Shown: positions 8,775 to 18,193 of the stretch, piece after piece
How positions within the stretch are numbered: the stretch's first letter is position 1
Layout: each line of letters begins with the position of its first letter
DNA from: Plantactinospora endophytica
GTDB lineage: Bacteria; Actinomycetota; Actinomycetes; Mycobacteriales; Micromonosporaceae
NCBI RefSeq assembly: GCF_016862915.1
Contig: NZ_BONW01000016.1
Location: 1 to 64,000, forward strand
Direction: 5' to 3'
Length of the DNA: 64,000 bases
The notes under the pieces: generated by a model
The model's database searches: none
Told to the model about the DNA's origin: nothing
The model's input: the letters and a program-made list of their open reading frames with translations, nothing else
Position numbers and translations under genes: made by a program

Positions 8775-11447
8775 TCAGCAGGTGGGCAGGATGTTGATAC
8801 TGTCGCCCCCCTCGAGGTTGAGCCAGGCGAACGGGATGTACGGCGTACCGCCGTTCCACTCGATCCGGACCCACCACGTGCTGCGCTTGTCGTTGTTGTA
8901 GACGTACGCGTAGACCTCTTCACCGGATGCCTTGCAGAGCGACTTGATCCGGGTGCCCGGCTTCGCCCAGCCGGCCTTGCGGTCGTCGTCCTGCCGGGTC
9001 ACCGAGAATATCTCGTTGCCGTTCCGGCCCGGACCGTCGGAGTCGCAGTACGTCCGCTGGTCGCCGGAGGAGCCGTTGTTGCAGGTGGCGATGCCGAAGA
9101 CGGCAGCGGTCGCCTTGCCGACCGTGTCGGTGCCGTTGCCGGCCGCGTTGGTCGCCGTGACGGTGAAGTCGTAGTTGGTGCCAGGAGTCAGTCCGGTGAC
9201 CCGGATGCTGGAGCAGTTGCCGTTGACCTTGGCCCGGCCGGCCGGGGTCACCGAGCAGGCCGCTTCGCCGCCGCCGTCGTTCACGGTGAAGTTGACCGTG
9301 ACCGAGGTGGCGTCGGCGGTGGTGCCGGTGATGGTGACCCGGGGCGCGGCGACAGTGCTGGCACTGTCGGTGGCGGCGGCGCCGGGACCTGCCTCGTTGA
9401 CCGCCTGCACCCGGACGGTGACGTTCGCGCCGTCACCCAGCTCTCCCACGGTGGCCTGGGTGTCGGTCACCTCGCTCTTCTTACCACCGGCGTCGACCAC
9501 GTACTTCGTGATCGGGCGGCCGTTGTCGGCGGGCGGGTTCCAGCTCATCGAGATGGTGCCGCGCGAGCCGGCGACGGTACGCGCCTCGAGGCCGACCGGC
9601 GCCTCCGGAGTGGTGAACGGCACGACGCTGTTGCTGGCCGGCGAGGCGGCCGAACCGGCGCCCTTCTCGTTGATGGAGACGACGGTGAAGGCGTACTGGT
9701 TGCCGTAGTCGAGTTCGCCGGCCGGGATCACCAGCTCGGTCTTGGTCGACTCGCCGACGGGTGCGTTGGCGCCGGCCGAGATCGCGGTCACCGCGTACTT
9801 GTTGATCTTGTAGCCCTGCCCGTTGGCGGCCGGCCACTTGACCACGACGGTGCCGTCCGGTCGCTCCTCGGCGGTGACGCTGGCCGGCGGGTCCGGCACC
9901 TCGGAGGTGGGTACCACCGGGTTGCTCTTCTTCGCCGGGCCGGCGCCCTTGCTGTTCACCGCGTGCACGGAGAACTGGTAGGTCTCGCCGTTGGTCAGGC
10001 CGGTCACCTCCAGCGAGCGCTGGTTGGCGCCCACCTCGAAGGTCCGGCCGGCGCCCTGCACCACGTAGCGGGTGATGGCCGCACCGTTGGCGGCGGCGGG
10101 CCGCCAGTTCACCCGGGCCTGGGCGTTGCCGGCGGCGGCGGTCACCGACTTCGGCGCGCTCGGCTTGCTGATCACCGGCTTCGGCGGCGGCGGAGGCGGC
10201 GGCGGGTTCGGCGGCGGGTCACCACCGAGAATGTCGTTGGCGTACTTGTTGACGTCCTTGACCTGGTGCTTGTCGTCGATGACCCGGGCGACGGCGGAGT
10301 TCGGGGCGTTGATGAAGAGGTGGTTCTCCCGCACCTCCAGCTCCAGCGGCCCGTTCGCACCCGGAATCTCGATCTTCTCCAGCAGCTTCCCGGTCTCGTC
10401 GAACGAGTAGACCGTGCCGGTCTCCTGTTCCGCGCAGTAGAACCGGTTGGCCCAGGCGACGGCGGGGCTGAGCTGGCTGCCGGCGCCGGGCACCTTGAAC
10501 TGCTGCCCGACGGCGCCGTTGTCGGCCACCACGACGTTGCGGTCGTCCAGCACCGTGACCGGCACCCGGGGGCCGGTGGTCCGGGGCGGCATGAAACCGG
10601 GCCCGGTCAGCGGCAGTGTGACCGGCCGCTTGTCCTTGCCGCGCAGCGTGGTCAGCGTGTTGGTGGTCCGGTCCAGCACGGCCACGCCGTCGTCCAGTGT
10701 GGAGATTCCCAGGTCGTGGCTCGGGTCGGCGACCGCGTCGTTGAAGACCTGCTCCGGGCTGACGCCGCCGCCGGTGCCGCCGCTGCCGGACTCCGGCAGC
10801 TTGGCGGCGGTGATGGCCGAGACGGTCCCCTCGCTGGGCACCGCGACCCAGAGCCGGCCGGTCCCGTCGAACTGGCCGCCGGTGATCCCCGGTGGATAGT
10901 TGATCTGCTCGCCGACCGGGGTCAGCGAGCGGGGGTCGAGCTGCCGCACGATGCCCTGCACCGCGTCGACGACGAATGCCGCGTCCTCGTGCAGCGCCAC
11001 GTTGACGCCGAGTCCGGCGGTGGTCTTGGTGGTCGCGACGATCTGGAGGGTGGCCAGGTCCAGCGAGCTGACCTGGCCGGTGTTGAGGTCGCGCAGGATC
11101 AGCAGCCGGTCGGTCTGCACGACCTGCATCTGGTGGCTGCGGCCCTGCGGGACCTGCACCCGGGTGTCGACCCGACCGGTGACCCCGTTGACCCGGGCCA
11201 GTTCGCTCTTGGTCGTGCTCCACAGCCAGGAACTGGCGTCGAAGCTGGCCACGGCGTTGTCGGCGGCGCCGAGGCCGAGCACGGTCAGCCCCATCGCGGC
11301 GGCCAGCGCGGCCACGGTGGCGATGGTGACCACTCCACCCCGGAGCCGGGACCGACGGCGGGCTGGAGGCGCGCCCGGCGCCACATCGGCGGGAGGGGCC
11401 CCGCCGATGCCGTCACTGCCTGTCAAGCCGTTGCCTGTGGTGACCAC
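8775..11447 (-). CDS. FN3-repeat surface protein, single membrane anchor
   Basis: About 890 residues: short cytoplasmic N-terminus with an RRRSR cluster, one membrane helix (about 40-60), then a large extracellular part. The first ~350 residues resemble a beta-propeller-like repeat region (LLILRDLNTGQVSSLDL, GRLWVAVPS). A Pro-rich hinge (a run of eight prolines) leads to four fibronectin type III domains, then a C-terminal SH3-like domain with four Cys. GTG 11447 has GGGGAGG 9 nt upstream; an in-frame TTG at 11486 is the alternative. First gene of the MoxR/DUF58/transglutaminase-fold operon, so it is a candidate client of that system. Confidence 0.8.
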   Translation of the reverse strand: MVTTGNGLTGSDGIGGAPPADVAPGAPPARRRSRLRGGVVTIATVAALAAAMGLTVLGLGAADNAVASFDASSWLWSTTKSELARVNGVTGRVDTRVQVPQGRSHQMQVVQTDRLLILRDLNTGQVSSLDLATLQIVATTKTTAGLGVNVALHEDAAFVVDAVQGIVRQLDPRSLTPVGEQINYPPGITGGQFDGTGRLWVAVPSEGTVSAITAAKLPESGSGGTGGGVSPEQVFNDAVADPSHDLGISTLDDGVAVLDRTTNTLTTLRGKDKRPVTLPLTGPGFMPPRTTGPRVPVTVLDDRNVVVADNGAVGQQFKVPGAGSQLSPAVAWANRFYCAEQETGTVYSFDETGKLLEKIEIPGANGPLELEVRENHLFINAPNSAVARVIDDKHQVKDVNKYANDILGGDPPPNPPPPPPPPKPVISKPSAPKSVTAAAGNAQARVNWRPAAANGAAITRYVVQGAGRTFEVGANQRSLEVTGLTNGETYQFSVHAVNSKGAGPAKKSNPVVPTSEVPDPPASVTAEERPDGTVVVKWPAANGQGYKINKYAVTAISAGANAPVGESTKTELVIPAGELDYGNQYAFTVVSINEKGAGSAASPASNSVVPFTTPEAPVGLEARTVAGSRGTISMSWNPPADNGRPITKYVVDAGGKKSEVTDTQATVGELGDGANVTVRVQAVNEAGPGAAATDSASTVAAPRVTITGTTADATSVTVNFTVNDGGGEAACSVTPAGRAKVNGNCSSIRVTGLTPGTNYDFTVTATNAAGNGTDTVGKATAAVFGIATCNNGSSGDQRTYCDSDGPGRNGNEIFSVTRQDDDRKAGWAKPGTRIKSLCKASGEEVYAYVYNNDKRSTWWVRIEWNGGTPYIPFAWLNLEGGDSINILPTC

Positions 11448-11524
11448 AGCCGGCCGCCTCCCCACCCCGTGGGCGGTCGTGTCCAACCGCCGTTGTCAGC
11501 GAATCTTTCCCGAAACCGCGTGCC

Positions 11525-11530
11525 ATCATA
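11525..11530 (-). promoter_or_regulatory. Candidate -10 element of the FN3/MoxR operon
   Basis: On the minus strand the hexamer TATGAT lies about 80 bp before the GTG start of the FN3 gene, in a locally AT-richer patch. No good -35 is seen at 17 bp. The 175-bp gap also contains two DnaA-box-like 9-mers (11570-11578, 11592-11600). Confidence 0.4.
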
Positions 11531-11661
11531 GGGCCCCGGCTATGCCTGCGGGTACCCGGAACGTGCCGTTGTGGACAGACGCGGCGTGAATTGTGGATAA
11601 GCTCCGTGGTCCGCTCCCGTCTCCGCAGGTCAGCGGGGTGGGAACGGTTGTCGAATTGTGA

Positions 11662-12963
11662 TCAGCCTGGCGTCGCCCCGGCGCCGTCCCGCTTCGTGCA
11701 GGCGAGATCCGACGGGGCGAATTCGTTGGTCGAATAGACGGCGAGCACCGAGAAGCAGTAATCGAGCTTGGGGTTCAACGCGTTTACCTTGTACGTGGTC
11801 TCGCCAGCACTGAGCGTAGTCATCGGCTTGGTCTGCTGGCCCGCACGGGCAGCCGCGACGACGAACGGTACCGTCCCGCCGCTCGGGTCGGTCCAACTGA
11901 TGGTGATCGCCGTACCCTCGTCGACCAGCTTCAGGTCGGTCGGCGGTTCACCGGCCACGACCGGCTCGCCGCGCTCGTCGGCCGGCCCGGAGTCCGGGGA
12001 GCCGCTCTTGTCGACGACGACTGCGACCACCACCACGATCGCGGCGACCACCGCTGCGGCGGCGGCCACCGCGGCGGCCACGGTCGAGCCACGGCCCCGG
12101 CTCGGCTCCGGGGCCGGTGCCGGCGCGGCGGAGGTGGGGGTCGGCGTGATCACCGGGTACGACTCGAGCTGCGCGACCGACTGCGCCGAGTACGGCGGGT
12201 ACGTCGACGACGTCTGCTCGGCGGCGGTCGGCGCCCACGCCGAGGTCTGCGCTACCGCCGGATATCCCGACACCGGCTCGGTGGCCGACGGGTAGGTCGG
12301 AGTGCTGGCGACCGACTGGAACAGTCCGTCGCCGCCCGGCCGGGCCGGCGGTGCCTGCGTCGGGTGCGGTGCCGAAACCGGCGGCACGGGCGGTGCCGAG
12401 GCCACGGGCTGCGGCCCGGGCGGCGCGGAGAATGGGGCGGGTGGTGCCGACAGGGGAGCGGGCGGGGCCGAGTACGGTGCGGCCGGTGCCGAGACCGGCG
12501 CGGGCCCGACCGGTTCTCCGCCGCCGCCGGGCGCCTCGCCGAGGTAGTCCCGGGCCGCCCGGACCTGCCAGTGGTCGTCGCCGAGCACACCGGGACCGAA
12601 CGACGCGACCCGGCCGAAGTTGCGGCGGGCCTCGTGCCGGTTGCCCAACTCCTCGGCGACGGCGCCGAGTTCGAAGCTGAGCGCCAGCATCAGCGGGTCG
12701 GCGTCACCACGGTGCTGGGCGTCGAGCAACGCCTCTTCCAGCAGCCGTCGGGCCGCCGCCGGGTCGTCGGCCTCCCGGTGCCACTGGGCCAGCACCTGTA
12801 CGGTGCCGAGCACCTCCGGATGGTCCTTGCCATACGCCGGTCGCGCCGCGTCGAGTGCCTGTGCGAGCAGCCGCCGGGCGGCCGGATCGTCGCCGCCGTC
12901 GCGGAGTGCCCGGGCGCGGCCCTGTACGGCGGCGAGTTGTGGAGGCTGAGACACGCCCGCCAT
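11662..12963 (-). CDS. TPR-like/FN3 membrane protein
   Basis: A 433-residue protein in three parts. An N-terminal helical region (about 1-130) has tetratricopeptide-like repeats such as LLAQALDAARPAYGKDHPEV and LLEEALLDAQHRGD. A long Pro/Ala/Ser-rich linker follows (about 135-285), then an Ala/Val membrane helix near 300-325, and finally one FN3 domain outside (TDLKLVDEGTAITISWTDPSGG...). The ATG at 12963 is chosen because the TPR part starts there; the frame is open 49 codons further but is compositionally odd. It precedes the FN3/MoxR operon on the same strand with a 175-bp gap, so a functional link is likely but not shown. Confidence 0.75.
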   Translation of the reverse strand: MAGVSQPPQLAAVQGRARALRDGGDDPAARRLLAQALDAARPAYGKDHPEVLGTVQVLAQWHREADDPAAARRLLEEALLDAQHRGDADPLMLALSFELGAVAEELGNRHEARRNFGRVASFGPGVLGDDHWQVRAARDYLGEAPGGGGEPVGPAPVSAPAAPYSAPPAPLSAPPAPFSAPPGPQPVASAPPVPPVSAPHPTQAPPARPGGDGLFQSVASTPTYPSATEPVSGYPAVAQTSAWAPTAAEQTSSTYPPYSAQSVAQLESYPVITPTPTSAAPAPAPEPSRGRGSTVAAAVAAAAAVVAAIVVVVAVVVDKSGSPDSGPADERGEPVVAGEPPTDLKLVDEGTAITISWTDPSGGTVPFVVAAARAGQQTKPMTTLSAGETTYKVNALNPKLDYCFSVLAVYSTNEFAPSDLACTKRDGAGATPG

Positions 12964-13184
12964 GCTGCCCCCTGGACGGGGTACGGCGCCAGCCGGGTCC
13001 CTGGTCCGGTCCCGCCGTTCCGGCGCGCTGCCGGCCGTTGTTCCGGCGTGGAAGGGCGCTGACCAGGGACGGCGACGGACGCCTCGATCCCGGTCGAAGT
13101 TTTGCGCCATCCGTCTTCAACGTTCCGTCACCGGCCCGGGTCCTTCTGGTGTCCGGAACTTCCGAACGGATGCGGGGAGTACTC

Positions 13185-16100
13185 ATGCGAAGGAGATCCA
13201 CACGGTGGGGCGGCGGCCTGGCGGTCGCCGCCTTCGTCGTCTCGTTCGGCGGCGCGGCCGGTCCGGCCGGCAAGGCGCCGGCAGCGGCGGCGCCGGCGCC
13301 GGCCGCCGACGTGGCGGAACGGCTGCCGGAGGCCCGGTCGGTCACCCTGGTCACCGGGGACCTGGTCACGGTGGGCGCCGACGGCAACGTCGGACTGGCG
13401 CCCGGCGCCGGTCGGGACGACATCTCCATCCAGGCCCGCCGGGTGGGCGGGCGTCTACACGTGATGCCGGCGGACGCGGAACCGCTGGTCCGGGCCGGCC
13501 GAGTGGACGCCCGGCTCTTCGACGTGACCACGTTGCTGGAGTCCGGTTACGACGACCGGCGGGCCGACCTGCCGCTGATCGTGACCTCGACGGGGAACCT
13601 CGGCGCGGCGCGGGGCACGGTGACCGGGCCGGGCGCCCGGGTGATCCGGGAACTGCCGGCGGTGCGCGGTCTCGCGGTCCGGGCCGACAAGCCCGAGCTG
13701 GCCGAGCTGTGGCGGGAACTCGCCGACGGTGCCGGCCCGGCCGCGCTGCGCGGCGGCGTCTCCACGCTCTGGCTGGACGGGGTACGCAAGCCGACGCTGG
13801 AGCAGAGCGTGCCGCAGATCGGCGCGCCGTCGGCCTGGCAGGGCGGGCTGGACGGCACCGGTGTGAAGGTCGCGGTGCTGGACGGCGGGGTGGACGCCGG
13901 CCATCCGGACCTGGCGGGTCAGGTGGCCGGCCAGGCCAACTTCACCGAGGGCATGGAGGACGACCGGGACCTGGACGGACACGGTACGCACGTCGCCTCG
14001 ACCATCGCCGGCACCGGCGCGGCCTCCGACGGGAGGAACAAGGGGGTGGCGCCCGGGGCACGGCTGCTGGACGGCAAGGTGTGCGTGGTCTACGGGTGTC
14101 TCGACTCGTGGATCCTCGCCGGCATGCAGTGGGCCGTCGAGCAGGGTGCCTCGGTGGTCAACATCAGTCTCGGCGGCACGGACACCCCCGAGGTGGATCC
14201 GGTCGAGCAGGCCGTGCAGTCGCTCACCGAGCGGCACGGCACCCTCTTCGTGATCTCCGCCGGTAACGAAGGTGCGGACGCCACCATCGGCTCACCGGCG
14301 AGTGCCGAGGCCGCGCTCACGGTCGGTGCGGTCAACCGCGCCGACGAACTGGCCTGGTTCTCCAGTCGGGGCCCTCGGCTCGGCGACGGTGGGCTCAAGC
14401 CCGACCTCACCGCGCCGGGTGTGGACATCGTCGCGGCGAACAGCCGGGACGCGTCCGACGGTCCGACCGGGCAGCCGTACGTGACCATGTCCGGTACCTC
14501 GATGGCCACGCCGCACGTGGCGGGCGCGGCCGCGATCCTGGCCCAGCGGCATCCGGAGTGGACGGCCGGCGCGCTGAAGGCGACGCTGATGGCCTCCGCC
14601 AGGCCACGATCGGGCCTGAGCGCCTACGCGCAGGGCGCCGGCCGGGTGGACGTGGCCCGGGCGGTCGGCCAGACGGTCCGGGCCGACCCGCCGAGCGTCG
14701 GCTTCGGCCTCCAGATGTGGCCGCCGACCGACGACGTGCCGATGGCGAAGACGGTCACGTACCACAACCGCGGTTCGGCTCCGGTGACGCTGGCGTTGAC
14801 GGCCGAGGGCACCGGTCCGGACGGCAGGCCCGCCCCGGCCGGGATGTTCACGTCGAGCGCGACCACGGTGACCGTACCGGCCGGCGGCAGCGCCCAGGTG
14901 ACCCTCACCGCGGACACCCGGGTCGGCGGCCCGACCGGCTACTACACGGGCCGGCTCGTCGGCACCGCCGACGGCCTGGTCGTGCAGACCCCGTTCGCGA
15001 TCGAGCGGGAGGCCGAGAGCTACCCGCTCACCCTGGTGCACACCAACCGGGCCGGTAAGGCGACCGACGACTACTACACGGTGCTGCACCGGCTCGACGA
15101 ACCGGACGGGATAGGCGGGTACGAGCCGTACGACGCGGACGGCACGGTCACGATCCGCCTGCCGAAGGGCCGGTACGCGCTGGTGAGCGCGGTGAACGAC
15201 CGGGACGGCGCCAACCGTGAGACCAGCCTGCTGGCCCAACCGGCGCTGGAGCTGACGGCGGCGACCACGGTGGCCGTGGACGGCCGTCGGGCGAAGCCGG
15301 TATCGGCGACCTCGCCGCGACCGGACGCGACCCCGCTGTTCTTCACCGTCGCGGCGGAGATCGAGATCGCCACCGGTACCGGCGGGATCGTCGTGGGCGG
15401 CGATCCGGCCGGCGGGACGTACACCGGGCTGCTCGGCGGCGGCGGGACGATCGTGCCCGGCTTCGTGAACCGGGTCTACGGGATGTGGGAGCGGGCGGGT
15501 ACGACGGCCGAGGCGCCGAGCCCGTACCAGTACAACCTGGCCTGGTACGCCAAGGGGACGATGTTCGACGGCTTCCGGGGTACGGTCCGTCCGGGCGAGC
15601 TGGCCACGGTGCGGGCGCGGTACGACCGGGGAGCGTACGGCGACGGGGTGCGGCTCCTGGTCGGCGAGTTCCCGGTGATGCCCGGGTTCTCCGACTCCAG
15701 CCTGTCCCGCATGGTCGAGTTCGAGGCGCCGTTCGCGCGAACCGAGTACTTCAACACCGAGGGCGGCGTGCGGTGGGCCAAGGGGGTGCAGGAGTTGCTC
15801 CGCACCGATGAGGATCCGTTCGGGAGGAGGGTGTCGAGTCTCTCCGCGCCACCCGTGACCTACTGGTCTGGCACGGTGACGGCCACCCGGTGGAACCAGG
15901 CGGTCTTCGGGCCGACCTTCGAGGGCTACCCGGCGGGTTGGCCCTGGGTCGCTCGGCGGGGCGACGAACTGGACGTCCGGGTGCCGCTGTTCGGTGACGG
16001 CGCCGGGCGGTCCACCTGGTCGGCGATGGAGTCGGCACGGTTCGTGCTCTACCGGGACGGCGACAGGATCGCCGAGGCCGACAGTCTGGGCGCGCTGGTC

Positions 16101-16556
16101 GAGGTGCCGGCCGCTGCGGCCGACTACCGGATCGAGGCGACGGCGACCCGGGGCGCGCCGTTCGCGCTCTCGACCACGGTGGCGGGGGTGTGGACGTTCC
16201 GGTCCGGCCACGTCCCAGGTGACGGGCCGGTGCCGCTGCCGCTCGCCGCGGTGCGGTTCAGCCCCGAACTCGACCAGTGGAACGCCGCCCCGGCGGGCCG
16301 GCCGTTCAGCATTCCGGTGTCGGTGCGGCCCCAGCCCGGTGCGCCGGCCGCGCGGACCCGGTCGCTGACGGTCGACGTGTCGTACGACGACGGCGCGACC
16401 TGGCGCCCGGCCCAGGTCGTCGCGCCCGGCGGCACCGGCGTGGCGCGCGTCGCGCATCCGGCGGCGCCGGGCTTCGTCTCGCTGCGGGCCACCGCGACGG
16501 ACAGCGCCGGTAACACCGTGCGGCAGACGGTGATCCGGGCGTACGAGATCAGGTAG
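13185..16556 (+). CDS. Secreted S8 (subtilisin-like) serine protease
   Basis: A 1123-residue secreted protease. The start is fixed by GGGGAG before ATG 13185 and by the Arg-rich plus hydrophobic signal peptide (MRRRSTRWGGGLAVAAF...) with an Ala-rich cleavage region. A propeptide spans to about 210. The catalytic triad is Asp233 (AVLDGGVD), His266 (DGHGTHVAS) and Ser439 (SGTSMATPH), with the oxyanion Asn in SAGNEGA. The ~600 residues after the protease domain are beta-rich and probably extracellular binding or stability domains. It converges on the LURP-one-like gene behind a strong hairpin. Extracellular proteolysis is secure, the substrate is unknown. Confidence 0.93.
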   Translation: MRRRSTRWGGGLAVAAFVVSFGGAAGPAGKAPAAAAPAPAADVAERLPEARSVTLVTGDLVTVGADGNVGLAPGAGRDDISIQARRVGGRLHVMPADAEPLVRAGRVDARLFDVTTLLESGYDDRRADLPLIVTSTGNLGAARGTVTGPGARVIRELPAVRGLAVRADKPELAELWRELADGAGPAALRGGVSTLWLDGVRKPTLEQSVPQIGAPSAWQGGLDGTGVKVAVLDGGVDAGHPDLAGQVAGQANFTEGMEDDRDLDGHGTHVASTIAGTGAASDGRNKGVAPGARLLDGKVCVVYGCLDSWILAGMQWAVEQGASVVNISLGGTDTPEVDPVEQAVQSLTERHGTLFVISAGNEGADATIGSPASAEAALTVGAVNRADELAWFSSRGPRLGDGGLKPDLTAPGVDIVAANSRDASDGPTGQPYVTMSGTSMATPHVAGAAAILAQRHPEWTAGALKATLMASARPRSGLSAYAQGAGRVDVARAVGQTVRADPPSVGFGLQMWPPTDDVPMAKTVTYHNRGSAPVTLALTAEGTGPDGRPAPAGMFTSSATTVTVPAGGSAQVTLTADTRVGGPTGYYTGRLVGTADGLVVQTPFAIEREAESYPLTLVHTNRAGKATDDYYTVLHRLDEPDGIGGYEPYDADGTVTIRLPKGRYALVSAVNDRDGANRETSLLAQPALELTAATTVAVDGRRAKPVSATSPRPDATPLFFTVAAEIEIATGTGGIVVGGDPAGGTYTGLLGGGGTIVPGFVNRVYGMWERAGTTAEAPSPYQYNLAWYAKGTMFDGFRGTVRPGELATVRARYDRGAYGDGVRLLVGEFPVMPGFSDSSLSRMVEFEAPFARTEYFNTEGGVRWAKGVQELLRTDEDPFGRRVSSLSAPPVTYWSGTVTATRWNQAVFGPTFEGYPAGWPWVARRGDELDVRVPLFGDGAGRSTWSAMESARFVLYRDGDRIAEADSLGALVEVPAAAADYRIEATATRGAPFALSTTVAGVWTFRSGHVPGDGPVPLPLAAVRFSPELDQWNAAPAGRPFSIPVSVRPQPGAPAARTRSLTVDVSYDDGATWRPAQVVAPGGTGVARVAHPAAPGFVSLRATATDSAGNTVRQTVIRAYEIR

Positions 16557-16566
16557 CCGTCCGGAT

Positions 16567-16602
16567 CCGGTGGGGCCGGTGCGTACGCGCCGGCCCCACC
16601 GG
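16567..16602. terminator. Bidirectional hairpin terminator
   Basis: A 17-bp stem with one mismatch and only 2 nt (TA) between arms (16567-16583 with 16586-16602). It lies between the stop codons of the S8 protease (+) and the LURP-one-like gene (-), where a two-way terminator is expected. No long T tract on either side, as is common in high-GC actinomycetes. Confidence 0.7.
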
Positions 16603-16628
16603 TCGGTCCTCCGGCCGACTTGGCCGGG

Positions 16629-17207
16629 TCAGCGGCTCTGCAACGCGTCCAGGCCGACCGCCATCGCGATGACCAGCCGGCGGTCGAGCTGCGGCAGGTG
16701 GACGTCGACGACGTACCGGTCGCGCAGGCCCCACTTCTTCACCACCGAGAACGCGGGCTGGCCACCGATGGTGAAGTCGAAGTGGTACGGCAGCCAGGAG
16801 AGCGAGTCGATGAACCGGCGCAGCAGCGCGACGGGCAGGCTGCGCTCCTGGCCGGTGGCCTGGCCGAGACCGGGCTGCTCGACGTGCCAGGTGGAGCGGA
16901 GCAGCGACGCCTTGAAGTCCTTGCGGAACAGTCCGATCGGGGTGCCGGCGGCGTCGGTCACGTCGTACGTGGCACCGAGGTCCATCACCTGACGGGCCTT
17001 GAAACCGAGCACCGGCTGCTGCTTGGTGTCGTCCGCATAGAGCGTGACCTGCTCCTTGAAGGCGAGCCGCTTCTGCTGGGCGAAGGCCAACAGCTCGCCC
17101 TCGGCGCCGTCCGGCCGGACCGCGTGCACCTCGTACTGGTTGACCATGAACCGGACTCGCTGCCGGATGTGGAACTGGCGCTGGGACTGGAGCACATCGA
17201 GCTGCAT
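16629..17207 (-). CDS. LURP-one-related / scramblase-like beta-barrel protein
   Basis: A 192-residue soluble protein of the LURP-one-related (tubby/scramblase-like, DUF567) family. Typical are the N-terminal FHIRQRVRFMVNQYEV, LAFAQQKRLAFKEQVTLYAD, the TYDVTDAAGTPIGLFRKDFKAS segment and IGGQPAFSVVKKWGLRDRYVVDV near the end. Functions of bacterial members are not settled; membrane-lipid interaction has been suggested for the fold. ATG 17207 has AAAGGAAA as ribosome binding site 7-8 nt upstream. Divergent from the GGCT-fold gene, 141 bp apart. Confidence 0.8.
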   Translation of the reverse strand: MQLDVLQSQRQFHIRQRVRFMVNQYEVHAVRPDGAEGELLAFAQQKRLAFKEQVTLYADDTKQQPVLGFKARQVMDLGATYDVTDAAGTPIGLFRKDFKASLLRSTWHVEQPGLGQATGQERSLPVALLRRFIDSLSWLPYHFDFTIGGQPAFSVVKKWGLRDRYVVDVHLPQLDRRLVIAMAVGLDALQSR

Positions 17208-17348
17208 GGCGGAATTTCCTTTTTGTGTGGGGGTGCCCGGCGCACCTGGGGCCGGGATACCGCGACGTGGTACGCAGTGGCGCAGTCTCGGAGTGTGACA
17301 CAGCGGGGCGACAGCCGGCCGCCCGGCAGCCAGGGCACATGATGGTGC

Positions 17349-17996
17349 ATGGCCGGACGCGACCCGATCCAGATCAGCCGCCGCCCCGGTGACCGGGTGC
17401 GCTCCCTCGACCCGGTCTGGTACGCCGGCTACGGGTCGAACCTGGACGCCGAGCGGTTCCGCTGTTATCTCTCCGGTGGCCGGCCGCCCGGCGGTAGCCG
17501 TGATCATCCCGGCTGTCGGGACAGCAGTCCACCGCTGGACGACCGGCCGGTCCTGCTGGCCGGTGGGCTGTACTTCGCGCTCGAGTCGCGTACCTGGACC
17601 GGCGGAATGGCGTTCTACGATCCGGAGCTGCCCGGTGCGGTCGCGGCGCGGGCGTACCTCCTCACGGCCGACCAGTTCGCCGACGTGGCCGCGCAGGAAA
17701 TGCACCGACTGCCGAGCGGACCGCTGGAGTTGATCGCCGCAGCGGTCGCGGACGGGCGGGCCAGCACGGGGCCGGGCCGGTACGAGACGGTGGTCTGCGC
17801 GGGCGTCCTCGACGGCTGTCCGGTGCTCACCCTCACCGCGCCGTGGCGGGCCGGGGACGTGCCGCCGAATCCGCCGGCACCGGCGTACGTCGCCACCATC
17901 GCCCGTGGGCTGCGGGCCAGTCACGGCTGGACCGACGAGCGGGTCGCCGACTACCTGGCCGGCTGTCCCGGCGGCCCGGCCAAGGCTCACCCGTGA
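17349..17996 (+). CDS. Gamma-glutamylcyclotransferase-fold protein
   Basis: A 215-residue protein with the glycine-rich VWYAGYGSNLDAERF signature (about 23-37) of the gamma-glutamylcyclotransferase-like fold, where the YGSN loop binds the gamma-glutamyl group. Actinomycete relatives are sometimes misnamed 'histone deacetylase'. Other family-like stretches are GGMAFYDPE and RAYLLTADQFADVAAQEM. An acidic catalytic residue of the superfamily is plausible at the Glu in DQFADVAAQE but I cannot confirm it. Substrate unknown. Confidence 0.7.
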   Translation: MAGRDPIQISRRPGDRVRSLDPVWYAGYGSNLDAERFRCYLSGGRPPGGSRDHPGCRDSSPPLDDRPVLLAGGLYFALESRTWTGGMAFYDPELPGAVAARAYLLTADQFADVAAQEMHRLPSGPLELIAAAVADGRASTGPGRYETVVCAGVLDGCPVLTLTAPWRAGDVPPNPPAPAYVATIARGLRASHGWTDERVADYLAGCPGGPAKAHP

Positions 17997-18043
17997 ATCT
18001 TCCACCGAGGTCAGGGCGACCGTCACCTTCGTCGGCATCACGG

Positions 18044-18084
18044 GGTGGCGCCGGCCGGTGGTGGCGCCGGCCGGTGGTGGCGCC
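18044..18084. repeat. 16-bp tandem repeat
   Basis: Two and a half copies of GGTGGCGCCGGCCGGT (starts 18044, 18060, 18076). They lie in the 197-bp gap between the GGCT-fold gene and the 3' end of the mocR-like gene. Nothing else is recognised in the gap. Confidence 0.75.
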
Positions 18085-18193
18085 GCCATCCGAGATCGAC
18101 AAAACCGGGGCGCGGAGGCGATCGAGGCACGACGCGGTGTGGATGTTGTCGGCCTGCCACGGCTCGTTCCGGGGGGCTGCCGCGAGACGGCCG

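Noticed and set aside
8736-11531. Very long open frame on the + strand opposite the FN3 gene
   Set aside because: The translation is an Arg/Gly/Val/Asp-rich shadow without domains. The minus strand shows FN3 motifs and natural codon bias.
11570-11600. Replication origin
   Set aside because: Only two DnaA-box-like sequences and no dnaA, dnaN, parAB or AT-rich unwinding region.
14292-16457. Long minus-strand frame opposite the S8 protease
   Set aside because: Low-complexity Arg/Gly/His-rich product with no family. The + strand has a complete catalytic triad.
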